Shown here one piece after another: positions 20,626 through 30,643 of a stretch of 64,000 bases of DNA. Numbering within the stretch: position 1 is the first letter of the stretch; every line of letters starts with the position of its first letter. Below the pieces are notes generated by a model. That model worked only from the letters and a program-made list of their open reading frames with translations, had not been told where the DNA came from and searched no databases. This DNA comes from Podospora comata (taxonomy: Eukaryota > Ascomycota > Sordariomycetes > Sordariales > Podosporaceae), in the NCBI GenBank assembly GCA_017354895.1, contig CP071497.1, positions 2,914,001-2,978,000 of the forward strand. Direction: 5' to 3'. Made by a program: the position numbers and the translations under genes.

Positions 20626-22872
20626 CTACCCATACTTTCGAAATGCTGTCGGCCTCTTCCCAGAAACCTCCTTCACCGAACCCTCTTCGTCGCCAACCCT
20701 TTGGTTACTGCTCAACCTCAGTTCCACCTTGCGCTCCTGACCCTCATCCTCAGTAACCCTTGCCATCAGCCTCCACACCTCCCATTTGTGCACCCCCACG
20801 CTGGTATTCTTGAGAAGCTCCGTCCCCCGACTGTTCATCGCCAACGTCATCAACTCGCCTAGCTGCTCCCACGCGCTGCTCCCAAACTTGCGATACACAC
20901 ACACCGTCCCCACAAAATGAACCACCACCAACAAGACGTGCAACAATAAAACCCCAAAAGCGAGCTTGACAGACAACCCCTCAAAGTTATACTCATACAC
21001 AAGCCTGTCTTGATCCGCCCCCACCAACGCATAATCCAATGTCGCCCCATCATTCCGGTCCCCCTCACCGTTATCCAGCCGCATCCTCGACCACGTCAAC
21101 TCAGCAAGAGCATCAACAAGATACACCGCCAACGACCTCGAAAGCACTTGATACAGTTGATCGCCCCCGCCCTCGACCGCATAGTCGTAGATACGGTCAT
21201 AGGCAAAACGTGACCCGTTTGTTGTCTTGTAGTTGAACGGATCAGATGACATATACAGCGAGTTATTCAGGCTGTTCAGCCAGGGGACCGTCAAAGTGAT
21301 GATGTCACCCAGGTCTTTTGACGCGTTCAAGGTGGCGTTTGTCATGGCGTGGGAGAATAACGGGAGGTCGCTGTTGGAATAGGACCAGACGGAGGAGCCC
21401 ACCCAGCGGGCGTCAATGAAGCAGAGGGCGAGGGAGGTGCCGGTGGTGTTGTATCTTGTCCAAAAGGTGGCTGATGCCTGAACGGGGGCGTGACGGCCGA
21501 GGTCAATGAAGCCAAAGTGGCTTTTGGAGTTGTAAGCCTCGTCGAGGAGCTCGTGAGGGATGAAAAAGGTTGGGTCGGAGCGGTAATAGAGTCCTGGGTC
21601 AAGGAGGAAGTTGAATGGTGCGTCTGCCATGGTTTCGCTCTTTAGGGGATCCTTTCTTGGGCGGCTGGGGTCGGTGCACTGGATGGCGATCTGGGGTTGT
21701 TCGAGTGGTATCGAGTCTCCGGTGCTGCTGGTCAGTTTGGCGGTTCTGCGTGTCTGCACAAAGTCTGATCGGTCCATGGAATATCCCTTCGTAACCTGCG
21801 AGGCGGCCAGTTTCATGGGAGTGGTTGCACCAATCACTGTCTGCAGTGACATGGAGCTCTTCCACCATGCAATCGATTTGCCTCCTGATGTCAGGTTTGT
21901 GGGCAGACCATGAGTACCACGGGCGATGTTCGACAGCCAGGACCAGTCGATGCTGTTGGGGTTATCATATCCCGCGTGCGCACAATCCGAGGAGGTCGTA
22001 TCATTAGCTGCAGGACAGTATTCTGGGACGCTTTTCCTGTCCATCGTCTTGGGGTAGATGCTTGACAGCGGCCCTATCGCGTATGGGTCGACGGAGCGAT
22101 CTGGAGACATGTTCCACCAGCCAAGTTTGGGGAGCATCACGATACCAGAGCTCGCACCAGCCAGGGTGGCTATGGAGAAGCTGGCTACCATGATAAGCGC
22201 CATCCAGACTGACGATAAAGTGAGGTTGTGAAATTGTGTCAAAGGTGCCAAGAATGAAGAGCTGAAGAGATAAAACGGCGAGCTGAGCTGAAAGGGTGCG
22301 GTCAGGAACCCAAAGGGGATGCCCTCTGAGCCGACAAGTTTCCGCCGAATATTTGAATACAGAATCTGGAAGAGTGAGGCGACGATGAGAGTCTCATGGA
22401 TCTTTGCTCCCACCAGCAGCGCAGACGAGATGTTCGAGTTTATGTCCGGCCACTCCATCCGATATCCATGCAAGACGAAGAGGGCTATTGTAATGGCCAT
22501 TGCTGGGAACTGGAAGACCATGAACTGGCCCACTGATCGTTCGGTATCAGTGTGGAAGATTCGTTTCCGGGGTTCCTCATTCTTTTCCTTGTCATCGGCG
22601 TCTAGCAGGTCGTCTTCGAGTATTTGGATCCATTCCGGCTGCTTGCTATCTCGCTTTCTGCCCAATCTGGATGGAAGCTTGGGTGGTGGTCTAGGTCTAG
22701 GTGGCAGTTTGGGTGCTGGTCTTGGTGGAGGTTCTGGTGCTGGTCTTGGTGGAGGTTCTGGTGCTGGTCTTGGTGGCAGCCTGGGCGCTGGTCTGGGTGG
22801 TGGTGAGGGGCAACTGTCGAGATCATCCTCGCCATCGAGGTGTTGATATCGCGAAACCTTTTGGCTTGACAT
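20626..22872 (-). CDS. Fungal membrane protein with proline-rich N-terminal repeats, unknown function
   Basis: A single exon encodes 748 aa. Residues about 22-70 are tandem P-R-P-A-P-x-x-P-P units. TM segments lie near MVFQFPAMAITIALFVLHGY, SALLVGAKIHETLIVASLFQ, SVWMALIMVASFSIATLAG and, close to the C-terminus, LAFGVLLLHVLLVVVHFVGT. Between TM3 and TM4 is a large region of about 360 residues with many N-glycosylation sequons and Cys, probably extracellular. This layout (three TM, large loop, one TM) is common in uncharacterised fungal membrane proteins expanded in Sordariomycetes. I cannot assign a function. Confidence 0.7.
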   Translation of the reverse strand: MSSQKVSRYQHLDGEDDLDSCPSPPPRPAPRLPPRPAPEPPPRPAPEPPPRPAPKLPPRPRPPPKLPSRLGRKRDSKQPEWIQILEDDLLDADDKEKNEEPRKRIFHTDTERSVGQFMVFQFPAMAITIALFVLHGYRMEWPDINSNISSALLVGAKIHETLIVASLFQILYSNIRRKLVGSEGIPFGFLTAPFQLSSPFYLFSSSFLAPLTQFHNLTLSSVWMALIMVASFSIATLAGASSGIVMLPKLGWWNMSPDRSVDPYAIGPLSSIYPKTMDRKSVPEYCPAANDTTSSDCAHAGYDNPNSIDWSWLSNIARGTHGLPTNLTSGGKSIAWWKSSMSLQTVIGATTPMKLAASQVTKGYSMDRSDFVQTRRTAKLTSSTGDSIPLEQPQIAIQCTDPSRPRKDPLKSETMADAPFNFLLDPGLYYRSDPTFFIPHELLDEAYNSKSHFGFIDLGRHAPVQASATFWTRYNTTGTSLALCFIDARWVGSSVWSYSNSDLPLFSHAMTNATLNASKDLGDIITLTVPWLNSLNNSLYMSSDPFNYKTTNGSRFAYDRIYDYAVEGGGDQLYQVLSRSLAVYLVDALAELTWSRMRLDNGEGDRNDGATLDYALVGADQDRLVYEYNFEGLSVKLAFGVLLLHVLLVVVHFVGTVCVYRKFGSSAWEQLGELMTLAMNSRGTELLKNTSVGVHKWEVWRLMARVTEDEGQERKVELRLSSNQRVGDEEGSVKEVSGKRPTAFRKYG
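22692..22805 (-). repeat. 24-bp minisatellite encoding P-R-P-A-P-x-x-P
   Basis: About five tandem copies of a 24-bp G+T-rich (plus strand) unit lie inside the N-terminal coding region of the membrane protein. Two central copies are identical. The unit length keeps the frame, so copy-number change would alter the proline stalk only. Confidence 0.8.
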
Positions 22873-23970
22873 ACTGCCTCTTCAAAAGGTCTCGTTTGAA
22901 CGAGAAGCTTAAGACTGGACCTCTCGACAACAAAAACAAGAAGCCAATCGTGTTTTCATACTCTTGACGATACATTTGCGCTTCAACTCCTTGGCGGCTA
23001 AAGCTGTGCTGTGCCACCATCGTGGGTTTGATCGCCGCACAAGCCTCCGATTTAACCAATCACAGCCAAGTTTTTGCGGGCCGACGTCGATACAGCGTAA
23101 ACCTGTCTTGGTAGCTGAGCCTAGCCAGCACGCCAGGCACCGGGCATACGCTGCAATCCTTCGGACACTGCCACCGGTCTAGCTTACGAATTGCACTGAT
23201 GTGCAAAACTTGCTCTTGTCTTTTGTTGAGAGCTAGTTTGACTGGGAGACTGGATAACGGATATGATATTACAGGTAGGTGAGACTAGGTTAACGAGGAA
23301 GCTGTTGTTCACGCCATGATTCATATGGCTGATGTTTATTTGATGTTGCATGCGTTAACAGAACTATTTCTTCAATTCTGGTGTTGGCCATCCACCGTAA
23401 CTCCATGTCCGTTCAATAAAGGGATAAACATCATCTACCTCTTGCACTGATCAAGTATCACCAGATAGCAAGCAGAATCTGGCTGGATGCCTGGGCTTCA
23501 ACCCCGCAATTGTCACGCTCATCTATGACAACGTGCAAAAATGGCGTGACTGGCAACCGAAGGTGTAGTGGTGCTCTCTGTTATAGGACAGGTGTCTGTC
23601 GCACAGAGATGTACTCGGATTCTTTCCCAATACAGCCATTTACGTGCGGTGGCTCTCGCCATGATTTGTCTCTCAACGCCAAGCTGATCAATAGTGGCGG
23701 AGGCTGAGGACAGCATCAAGTTCGGTCTGGGTACCAAATGATCAAGCTCATTCGGACATTGTGTCATCAAACTCTTTATCATGTTTGTGAATACGAATCA
23801 TACGAGGAGCATATGTACGTCTTCGGTGATGAGATGGTCTATAAGAATCCCGGGAGACTCCAGCATGCTGTCCTAGCTTTTGCCACCAGTTCACGACCCT
23901 CTCGCAAACCCTCAACACAAGCAACAGAGACTGTGAATTGAAGCCTTGAACGAAGGTTTATCTCAATCTA
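22873..23970. other. Intergenic, divergent promoters
   Basis: A 1.1-kb region lies between the minus-strand membrane protein and the plus-strand subtilase. No coding exon or RNA gene is recognised. Confidence 0.5.
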
Positions 23971-26364
23971 TTGGAAGCACTCAAGATGGCTTCCCAACAG
24001 CCCATTGTTGAAGCACCCCCCGCTGGGCCTCCCAAAATCGCCCTGAAGCTGACCCCTGCTGGCCACAAGAAGCAACAGGAAGATCCCACCTTCATTGCTG
24101 AACTGATCAACAGGGCCGAGAATGGTCGGAGTGGCTTTGTTCCCAATGTCAATCCCCTTATCCCTGAAGAAAATCGCCCTGCTCATCTCTTCGGTCGTAT
24201 TGCCGCTGCCGCCGCATCTGATCCCACTGCCGACCTTCCCAACTTTGACGTCTGGTATGAGGTTGCTTTGGAGGGTCAGTCACGTCTTTCCAGACTCGAA
24301 GCAGAGACTGCGACGACCGCTCAAACACCTGCCGATGGCGGAGATTACTCTCTTCCCAAGGAGACTCTTGAGATCATCCACAAGCTTCATCGCCTCGAAG
24401 AGGTCGAGAGCGTCCACGCACTTCAAGCCGGTCCTCCACCTGCCGTCAATCCTAGCGATGACCCCCGAAGTGTGAATCAGGGGTACCTCGATGCGGCACC
24501 GGCTGGCATCAACGCCCGATATGCCTGGGGCTTTCCTGGTGGGGACGGTTTGGGCGTCAACATTGTCGACATGGAACAGGGATGGAAGCTTGACCACGAG
24601 GATCTTCAGGCGGCCGGTATCACATTGATCTCGGGGTACAATGTCGCCTATTACTCCCATGGAACTGCCGTGTTGGGTGAGATGCTTCAGGTGGACAACG
24701 CCATAGGAGGAGTTGGCATTGTCCCCAAGGCGAAGGGGCGGGTTATTTCCCAGCATCGGTCGACAGGCTACAACACCGCGGCCGCCATACTGGATGCCGT
24801 GAGCAACATGGCCTTTGGAGATATTCTTCTCCTTGAAGCTCAGGAAAATGACCCTGTGGGAGGGCAGTATTATTGGCCTGTCTCCGTTGCCGACGCCAAC
24901 TTTGATGCCATCCGTCTGGCTTCTGCTCTGGGCATCACTGTCATTGAAGCAGCCTGCAACGGTGGGTATGACCTTGATGCCTATGTCAACCTCTCGGGCA
25001 AGTACATATTCAACCGCTCCAGCCCAGACTACAAAGAGTCCGGTGCCACCATGGTGGGCGCCTCCAGCTCTGCCGCACCACACTACCGCCTGTGGTACTC
25101 CAACCACGGCTCCCGGGTCGACGTCTATGCCTGGGGTGAAAACATTGACACCACCTTCACCGACGACAACTCTGGCACCGACAACTCCTACACCGACTAC
25201 TTCAGCGGCACTTCCGGTGCCTCTCCCATCATCGTCGGCGCAGCAGCAGCAGTCCAAGGCATAGCCAACGCCACCCTGGGATACAAATTCTCCCCCTTGC
25301 AGCTCCGCCAAATCCTCATCACAAACGGAACACCAAGCAGCACCCCCTCCACCGACCGCATCGGCGTCATGCCCAACCTCCGCGCCATCATCGACGGCCG
25401 CTTCATCAACCTCGCCCCCGACCTCTACATAAGAGACTACCCCGCCGACAACGGCCGGGTCCCCTCCTCAGGCACAGTCTCCAACTCCCCCGACATCATC
25501 ATCCGCCAAACCCCCGTTCCCAACCCCCAAGCCCTTTTTGGGTCCGGCTCAGGCAACGAAAACAACACCTCCCTTTCCCAACCCATCCTCGCGGGGCGTG
25601 ACCACAGCATCTACATCCGGTTGCTCAACCGCGGCGGGTCAGCAGCGCAGAATGCAAAGGTGACTGTATACCACGCCCCGGCAGCAACCCTCATCACCCC
25701 CAACCTGTGGACTCTAATCGGGACAGTCACCCTCCCTTCTGCTGTCCCCACTGGTCGAGTGTTGACTGTGTCCCCGAGACTTGCCTGGCCAGCGAGTAAA
25801 GTCCCCAACGTCGGACCGGGCGGGTACTCCTTTGTGGCAGTCGCAACAACAGACAAGGACCCTGCGCCTGTCCTACCTGGTACTTTCCCCGCGTTTGTGG
25901 AGTTTGTGAGCAGGAATAATAATGTGGCTTGGAAGAGTTTCAATGTGGTTAACCCCCCGCCTGGTGGTGCTGGGGTTAGTAGATTACCTGTTGGAATCGC
26001 AGGGGCGTTTGATGCACCGAGACGCTTCGCGGTAAGGGGAGTGGGATCGTTGCCGGTGGGGAGCGAAGTTAGGCTGGAGGTTCCGGGGGATTTGGCGAGG
26101 CGGTTGGGGGTTGTTACGCCTTTGGGAGTTGAGGAGAAGGGGGTGGTGGTGCTGCCGCTTCATCCTTTTGGACGGGGGGAGATTGGGGAGGGGATTTTGC
26201 CTGTTGGGAGTGTTAGTCGGTGTGAGCTTGTTGTGAAGGTGCCGGGGGAGGGGGTGAAGGGGGAGGGGCAGTGGGAGTATGAGATTGTGCAGGAGTGGGA
26301 GGGGGTGGAGGTTGGGAGGGTTACTTGGCGGTTTGAGGGCGGTGATAAGGAGGATGTGCAGTGA
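23971..26364 (+). CDS. Subtilisin-like serine peptidase (S8), no signal peptide, intronless
   Basis: A single exon encodes 797 aa (792 if the second ATG at 23986, MASQQ, is used). The catalytic set is in order: Asp in GVNIVDMEQGW, His in YYSHGTAVLGEML, the oxyanion Asn in VIEAACNGG and Ser in DYFSGTSGASPIIVGAAAA. An N-terminal region of about 160 residues precedes the catalytic domain and a region of about 290 residues follows, with beta-rich segments (HSIYIRLLNRGGSAAQNAKVTVY) resembling CARDB-like domains. There is no signal peptide or TM. The shape, with an NIVDxEQGW Asp motif and CARDB-like tail, reminds me of bacterial S8 proteins more than of fungal proteinase K types, so horizontal acquisition is possible but unproven. 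Confidence 0.85.
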   Translation: MEALKMASQQPIVEAPPAGPPKIALKLTPAGHKKQQEDPTFIAELINRAENGRSGFVPNVNPLIPEENRPAHLFGRIAAAAASDPTADLPNFDVWYEVALEGQSRLSRLEAETATTAQTPADGGDYSLPKETLEIIHKLHRLEEVESVHALQAGPPPAVNPSDDPRSVNQGYLDAAPAGINARYAWGFPGGDGLGVNIVDMEQGWKLDHEDLQAAGITLISGYNVAYYSHGTAVLGEMLQVDNAIGGVGIVPKAKGRVISQHRSTGYNTAAAILDAVSNMAFGDILLLEAQENDPVGGQYYWPVSVADANFDAIRLASALGITVIEAACNGGYDLDAYVNLSGKYIFNRSSPDYKESGATMVGASSSAAPHYRLWYSNHGSRVDVYAWGENIDTTFTDDNSGTDNSYTDYFSGTSGASPIIVGAAAAVQGIANATLGYKFSPLQLRQILITNGTPSSTPSTDRIGVMPNLRAIIDGRFINLAPDLYIRDYPADNGRVPSSGTVSNSPDIIIRQTPVPNPQALFGSGSGNENNTSLSQPILAGRDHSIYIRLLNRGGSAAQNAKVTVYHAPAATLITPNLWTLIGTVTLPSAVPTGRVLTVSPRLAWPASKVPNVGPGGYSFVAVATTDKDPAPVLPGTFPAFVEFVSRNNNVAWKSFNVVNPPPGGAGVSRLPVGIAGAFDAPRRFAVRGVGSLPVGSEVRLEVPGDLARRLGVVTPLGVEEKGVVVLPLHPFGRGEIGEGILPVGSVSRCELVVKVPGEGVKGEGQWEYEIVQEWEGVEVGRVTWRFEGGDKEDVQ

Positions 26365-26504
26365 GAGCTGGAGACTTTGGCCGAGACGTCGTGGGTAAGG
26401 GTTGGGGAACATGCAATGATAGTCCTTATAGTTTGACGATGGTAATGAATATGGACATTTTAGGCATGGTTAATAGTTAGGTACCTTATACTGCCACGTG
26501 CAAA

Positions 26505-27072
26505 ATGCAGGTTAGTGGCAAAGCGCTCAATGCGACTATCAAGAAGCTGTGTTACCTTCATGCTTGTCTGTGGGAATGGCTTCGAGTGTTCCCGAGTAAC
26601 AACACTGGCCTTCCGAGGTATAGTCCGGGGGTAGTAGTTGTTGGCCACTACATTCCAAAAGGACTACGACTATCCGATAAGTTCATTTGTTCTGCATTTC
26701 CAACACTCATCACTACAGACAACAGTCTAAACCTCTATCTTCGCCTTGGCAAGAAGCCCACGGTACTTCCACGATGCTCTTCGCTTCATCCCTCAACGAT
26801 GGCTGCTGCCTGATCATCTACTCTACGATCCTGTCTATAAGCGGGATGAACGTGATGGTCTTTATGCATTCAATCTTGGTCACGAGTCTGCTTGGAGAGA
26901 GAATTGGCTTGGAGGCAGGGGAGATTGTTTGTGGAAAAGACACTTTGGACATTTGATGTTCCAGGTTCTCAGGGCAAATCCTTGCCGCATTGACTTGGAG
27001 AACAAGCTAAAGCACTTGCGATTCTTTATGAAGCCTGACATGCGAGTGCGATTTGTACCTCCTACTCTGTAG
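26505..27072 (+). pseudogene. Cytochrome P450 relic (C-terminal third only)
   Basis: The first frame (from 26505) reads CLWEWLRVFPSNNTGLPRYS and VVVVGHYIPKGLRLSDKF, matching the P450 K-helix E-x-x-R and the following G-L-P-R-x-x-P...G-x-x-I-P-x-G region. The frame then changes, and from about 26746 it reads SPRYFHDALRFIPQRWL (the PERF-like motif) and FNLGHESAWRENWLGGRGDC where the F-x-x-G-x-x-x-C-x-G heme loop should be, corrupted. About 350 upstream residues are absent. This is a dead fragment downstream of the subtilase; its relation to the metabolic cluster 10 kb away is unknown. Confidence 0.7.
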
Positions 27073-27348
27073 AATGCTGCAAGGGTCAGGGTAGTCAGAA
27101 GCTCAGAGGCTTAGGGGTTCAGGGTCATCATGAGAGGGTGCGCACCATTGCACCCCAAACGCTATAATTGTTACAGATGCTAGTTCGGACGCTCACCTAG
27201 GTGTCTACACTGAAGATGCGCAATTTGACCCCATCAGCGCCACATAAGCCCAAGCCGGAACCACAGCCTCCGAGCCAGCTCCACAGACTCCACCCTCTTC
27301 CTCCTCACATGAGTCAGATCTCTACCACTTCTCCCAACAATCAGCCCA

Positions 27349-27419
27349 GGACCAGTAGCTCAGGGGTAGAGCAACCGGCTGCAGTCCGGTAGGTCACGCG
27401 TTCAAATCGCGTCTAGTCC
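27349..27419 (+). tRNA. tRNA-Cys (GCA)
   Basis: The 71-nt cloverleaf has acceptor GGACCAG/CTAGTCC, D-arm GCTC-AGGGGTA-GAGC, anticodon stem ACCGG/CCGGT with loop CTGCAGT (anticodon GCA), variable AGGTC, and T-arm ACGCG/CGCGT with loop TTCAAAT. No intron. A T-rich Pol III terminator follows from 27420 (strong T8 run at about 27432). The acceptor stem has one C-A mismatch at pair 5:68, so the gene may be a slightly degraded or variant copy. Confidence 0.9.
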
Positions 27420-27833
27420 TTTCCTTTTGCTTTTTTTTCTTTCTCTCCCCTACTCCATGATAGGGATCTTTAGCAGGAGTTGAGACTGGCCATGTAAGTG
27501 TTAATTCGATCCAGGTGTGTTTTTTTTTTGGGGTACAGTGACTCATACGGTTATATCAATGTTCTGTTGAGGTCAGCTACCATCGGACTTCTCCTAGAGC
27601 ACTCTGTCTTGTTAAATATTTGCATTCGTAACGCTATACTGGCCAGTTTTGTGCTGCTGGTTCTCCTCGAGGAACATTCACATCACGTTAGATCAAAGGG
27701 TACTTTTTAGGGTAATATACTTCTGTCATCCGTTATGAATTACTATCCGTCTATCCATCCTTCTTCTCTATCTCCCTCCATGCCCTGATCCGGTCCGGCC
27801 GTGATCACAGGCCATAAATTATAATCACGATCA
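27420..27833. other. Intergenic, tRNA 3' flank
   Basis: It begins with T-runs serving as the Pol III terminator and includes a T10 run near 27519. No gene is seen before the convergent 3' end of the 755-aa protein gene. Confidence 0.5.
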
Positions 27834-30101
27834 TCACCAAGGAAAAGGCACCAACAACCGGCCCCCCACCCCCTCCTCCAACCAAACCCCAAACCTCCAA
27901 AGCTCCCCCTGAAACCTCACCCACTCATTCGGAATAGCCGTCTCCGGCTTCTCCCCCCTCTCAAAAAATACCTCCCTCAACTCCCGCTCCACCTCCCCCA
28001 CTCCACAAATCCAAACCTGGTATATCCCCCACGCTTCCCTCGCCCTAGCTTCATCTTCGCTGCTGTAAACAAACTTGCTCCCCATCGCGGCAGCCCTAAC
28101 AATAGTCAGCACAGCCCACTGCGCATACGGCCTGATGAGCGCCTCTAACCGGTTAAACAGGATGTGGACTTTTTCGCTGGCGTAACGGCGGTTTTCGAAG
28201 GGGGCGAGGGTGGACTCGGCGATGGAGGTGGTTTGCCGGACTTGGTCGAGGGAGTAGGAGAGGTAGTGGAGTGTGTAGTAGATGAAGACTATGTGTTGGG
28301 AGGGGGGCATCACGTCCGGGTTGGTGAGGGAGGTGTGGAGGGCGGAGGAGAGGGAAAAGTTGGATTGGGCTTGGTAGGTGAGGTAGTCGAGGAGGGTGAG
28401 GCGTTGGAGGGAGGTGAAGGGGCGGGGGGTGGGGGGCTGGCGGGAGGGGGTGGTGATGGGAGGATTGGAGAAGGGAGTGATTGTGACGGGGAGGTTTGGG
28501 ATTGTTGGGGCTAAAGAAGGGGGGGCGGTGAAGGTGTGTTCGGCGACGGGAGGAGGAGGAGCTGGTTTGAAGCGGCTTGGGATGAAGGGGTCTGGTCTTC
28601 GGGTTGGGAAGGCACCCAAGGGCGAGCGAGACTCGGGTGCAGTGGTTGGGAAAGGGTTTGGGGGTGCTATCGGGGTCGCGATTACAAAGGGTGATGGGGT
28701 TGTGACGGGTGGCGGTATGATGTCTGCCAAGGGCGTGACTGGTTGGGGAGTTGTTACAGGTATGGGGGTGGTGACGGATGTCGCGGTTACGGAAGACGAT
28801 GAGGTTGTGACGATTAGCGGTATATTATCCGGCGCGGAGGTGACGGGTTCAAGAGCAATCACCGGTGTAGATGCTATGATGGGTGTCACGGTTACGACGG
28901 GCCCGGGTATGGTGCTTTTCAAGGATGCGACGGGTTCAGGGGATAATACAGGTGATGGGGGTCTGACGGATGTTGGTATTCTGCGAGGTGGTGGTACGAT
29001 CCGTGGCATCAAAAGGCTTTTCAAGGACTCAACGAGGGTGGAAGCCTTGACGGGTTTCGAGTTTATGGCAGGCTTTGAGACTTCATCAGATGTCGGCGCT
29101 ATAACCTCAGGACCACCAGAGGATCCCGATTCTACAGTTACTCGTGCCTTTTCCCCCTCCAGTGCCTCCCGATTCGTTTCTTCCCAATCTTGCAAAGCAT
29201 ATAGCGGCTGGTCAGGGCACAGCTTATAGAGCTCTCTTGGGTATTGTAGTCGACTCTGGGTAGGTGTTGATACGAGCCAGCTCTTGAGAATTGGTCGAGA
29301 CACGGCAGGCCTGGCTTTGATAGCCTTATGAACCCCCGGGAATTGGCTTATGAACTCGAGGATATACTCCTGGTTTCTGGCGCACACTTCGCTGGAAACT
29401 GGAACCCCATTCCGTGGGCGTCGCTCGCCACGACCCCCGACCAAAATAGAATAGACTTTCTTTTCACCCTTCCTTCCTGTGACCTCTGCAATGAGATCCT
29501 CAAGAAATCCGTCGATAAAGGGCTTTGAGGTTGCTGGAACAGGAGGGTCAGGGGGCTGGGCTGGAGCATCAGCATCGGCAGGCCTGGTGTTGCAATCCGT
29601 AACTATCGTACACGGCCTCCTGAGGTAGCTCAGTTGCGCGTCAGCCATCAGCTTGTCCCTCCTGCGGTGATTCAGAAGGATTTCGTTGAGGCTGCAATCT
29701 CTGCATCCATATCGCCTGCCGAGGTCTTCTGACACATAGACAGAAGGGATGGTTGTCCATTGCCTTTTAGCATCTGCTTTCGCCCTCTCCTTAACGCGTT
29801 CGTGTTGCTTGTAATTGCTACAGCCAGGGCATGGGCAAGTGTAACGTTTTTTGATCTCGGCGAGAAAGTTGTTGATCATTTTTTGTAGTTTATCCTCTTC
29901 CGCCTTTTCCCAAACACCCTGTGCTTTCATCCACACACATCGTTGACAGATCGCACTGGGCTTGTTAGGACCTTCAGGCGTCGCGCCTTTGCCCGAGTTC
30001 AACCGCTCAACGTCGAATATCCTGTCCCAGTTATGATCGGGGGGCGGTGATAGGGGGCTAACCTCTTTACTCTGAGCTTCCTCGTCGTCTTTTAGAGGCA
30101 T
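27834..30101 (-). CDS. Uncharacterised protein with N-terminal Cys cluster and Pro/Thr-rich middle
   Basis: A single exon encodes 755 aa. The N-terminal about 150 residues contain paired Cys: ICQRCVWMK, YTCPCPGCSNYKQH and YGCRDCSL, which together could bind zinc. A basic, helical segment (QHERVKERAKADAKRQW) lies between them. Residues about 340-560 are a low-complexity Pro/Thr/Val-rich tract with repeated T-x-P-V-T-T-P-type phrases. The last about 190 residues are helical and more conserved-looking (SALHTSLTNPDVMPPSQHIV, EKVHILFNRLEALIRPYAQW). No signal or TM, and no family recognised. The G/C strand bias of the middle tract creates a long antisense ORF at 28396-29229, which I treat as a shadow. 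Confidence 0.65.
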   Translation of the reverse strand: MPLKDDEEAQSKEVSPLSPPPDHNWDRIFDVERLNSGKGATPEGPNKPSAICQRCVWMKAQGVWEKAEEDKLQKMINNFLAEIKKRYTCPCPGCSNYKQHERVKERAKADAKRQWTTIPSVYVSEDLGRRYGCRDCSLNEILLNHRRRDKLMADAQLSYLRRPCTIVTDCNTRPADADAPAQPPDPPVPATSKPFIDGFLEDLIAEVTGRKGEKKVYSILVGGRGERRPRNGVPVSSEVCARNQEYILEFISQFPGVHKAIKARPAVSRPILKSWLVSTPTQSRLQYPRELYKLCPDQPLYALQDWEETNREALEGEKARVTVESGSSGGPEVIAPTSDEVSKPAINSKPVKASTLVESLKSLLMPRIVPPPRRIPTSVRPPSPVLSPEPVASLKSTIPGPVVTVTPIIASTPVIALEPVTSAPDNIPLIVTTSSSSVTATSVTTPIPVTTPQPVTPLADIIPPPVTTPSPFVIATPIAPPNPFPTTAPESRSPLGAFPTRRPDPFIPSRFKPAPPPPVAEHTFTAPPSLAPTIPNLPVTITPFSNPPITTPSRQPPTPRPFTSLQRLTLLDYLTYQAQSNFSLSSALHTSLTNPDVMPPSQHIVFIYYTLHYLSYSLDQVRQTTSIAESTLAPFENRRYASEKVHILFNRLEALIRPYAQWAVLTIVRAAAMGSKFVYSSEDEARAREAWGIYQVWICGVGEVERELREVFFERGEKPETAIPNEWVRFQGELWRFGVWLEEGVGGRLLVPFPW

Positions 30102-30643
30102 CTTGAACGGTTTCCGTTCCGAGTTTTAATCGTTTGGCTGTCGGTTGGGGTGTTGTGAAAAGGAGCCAGTCAATAGCCTTGTATTATCTGTTTAGTTGTT
30201 TTGCTGTCAGTAGGTGGTGTGTGGGGAGAGACTCGTCTTACCTGAGCCGGTTTCCCAAAAACGATGAAGATAGAAAATCGATTTGACGGGAAACAAGAGT
30301 CTCAGGCCGGCACGTGGAGGATGGCCCTGTCACTTATAGCGGCCGTTAGTGAAGTGGCGTGAATACAATGCCATGGTTCCTCTTTATCCACCCGGTGGGT
30401 TGTTCGTGTTGAAATGTTCGAGCAATCTATTTTTGTGACATGCTTCTTTGTTGAGGACCCGGGCTGGCGGCCCTGATCCTAAAAGTAGTTCTTCGAGGCC
30501 CAACACTCGACTTGTCGAACAAAAGACAATGCGATTGTATTTTCCTTTCATGACTTGACCCCCTAACTTCTTTGACAAGTCGAACAGCCCAGCGACGTAG
30601 ATCACAAATTCGAGTCCCTTCCTGCTGACCAAAAGTTGGCAAC
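30102..30643. other. Intergenic region
   Basis: This is the upstream region of the 755-aa protein gene and the 3' flank of the aminotransferase. No RNA or protein gene is convincing. Confidence 0.5.

Noticed and set aside
24280-25311. Minus-strand 343-codon ORF
   Set aside because: It lies wholly antisense to the subtilase catalytic domain, which has all catalytic motifs.
28396-29229. Plus-strand 277-codon Gly/Val-rich ORF
   Set aside because: It is antisense to the Pro/Thr-rich tract of the 755-aa protein and is explained by that composition; it has no domain.
30600-30635. Possible tRNA B-box (ACAAATTCGAGTCCC)
   Set aside because: There is no A-box, acceptor stem or anticodon arm at the right spacing on either strand.
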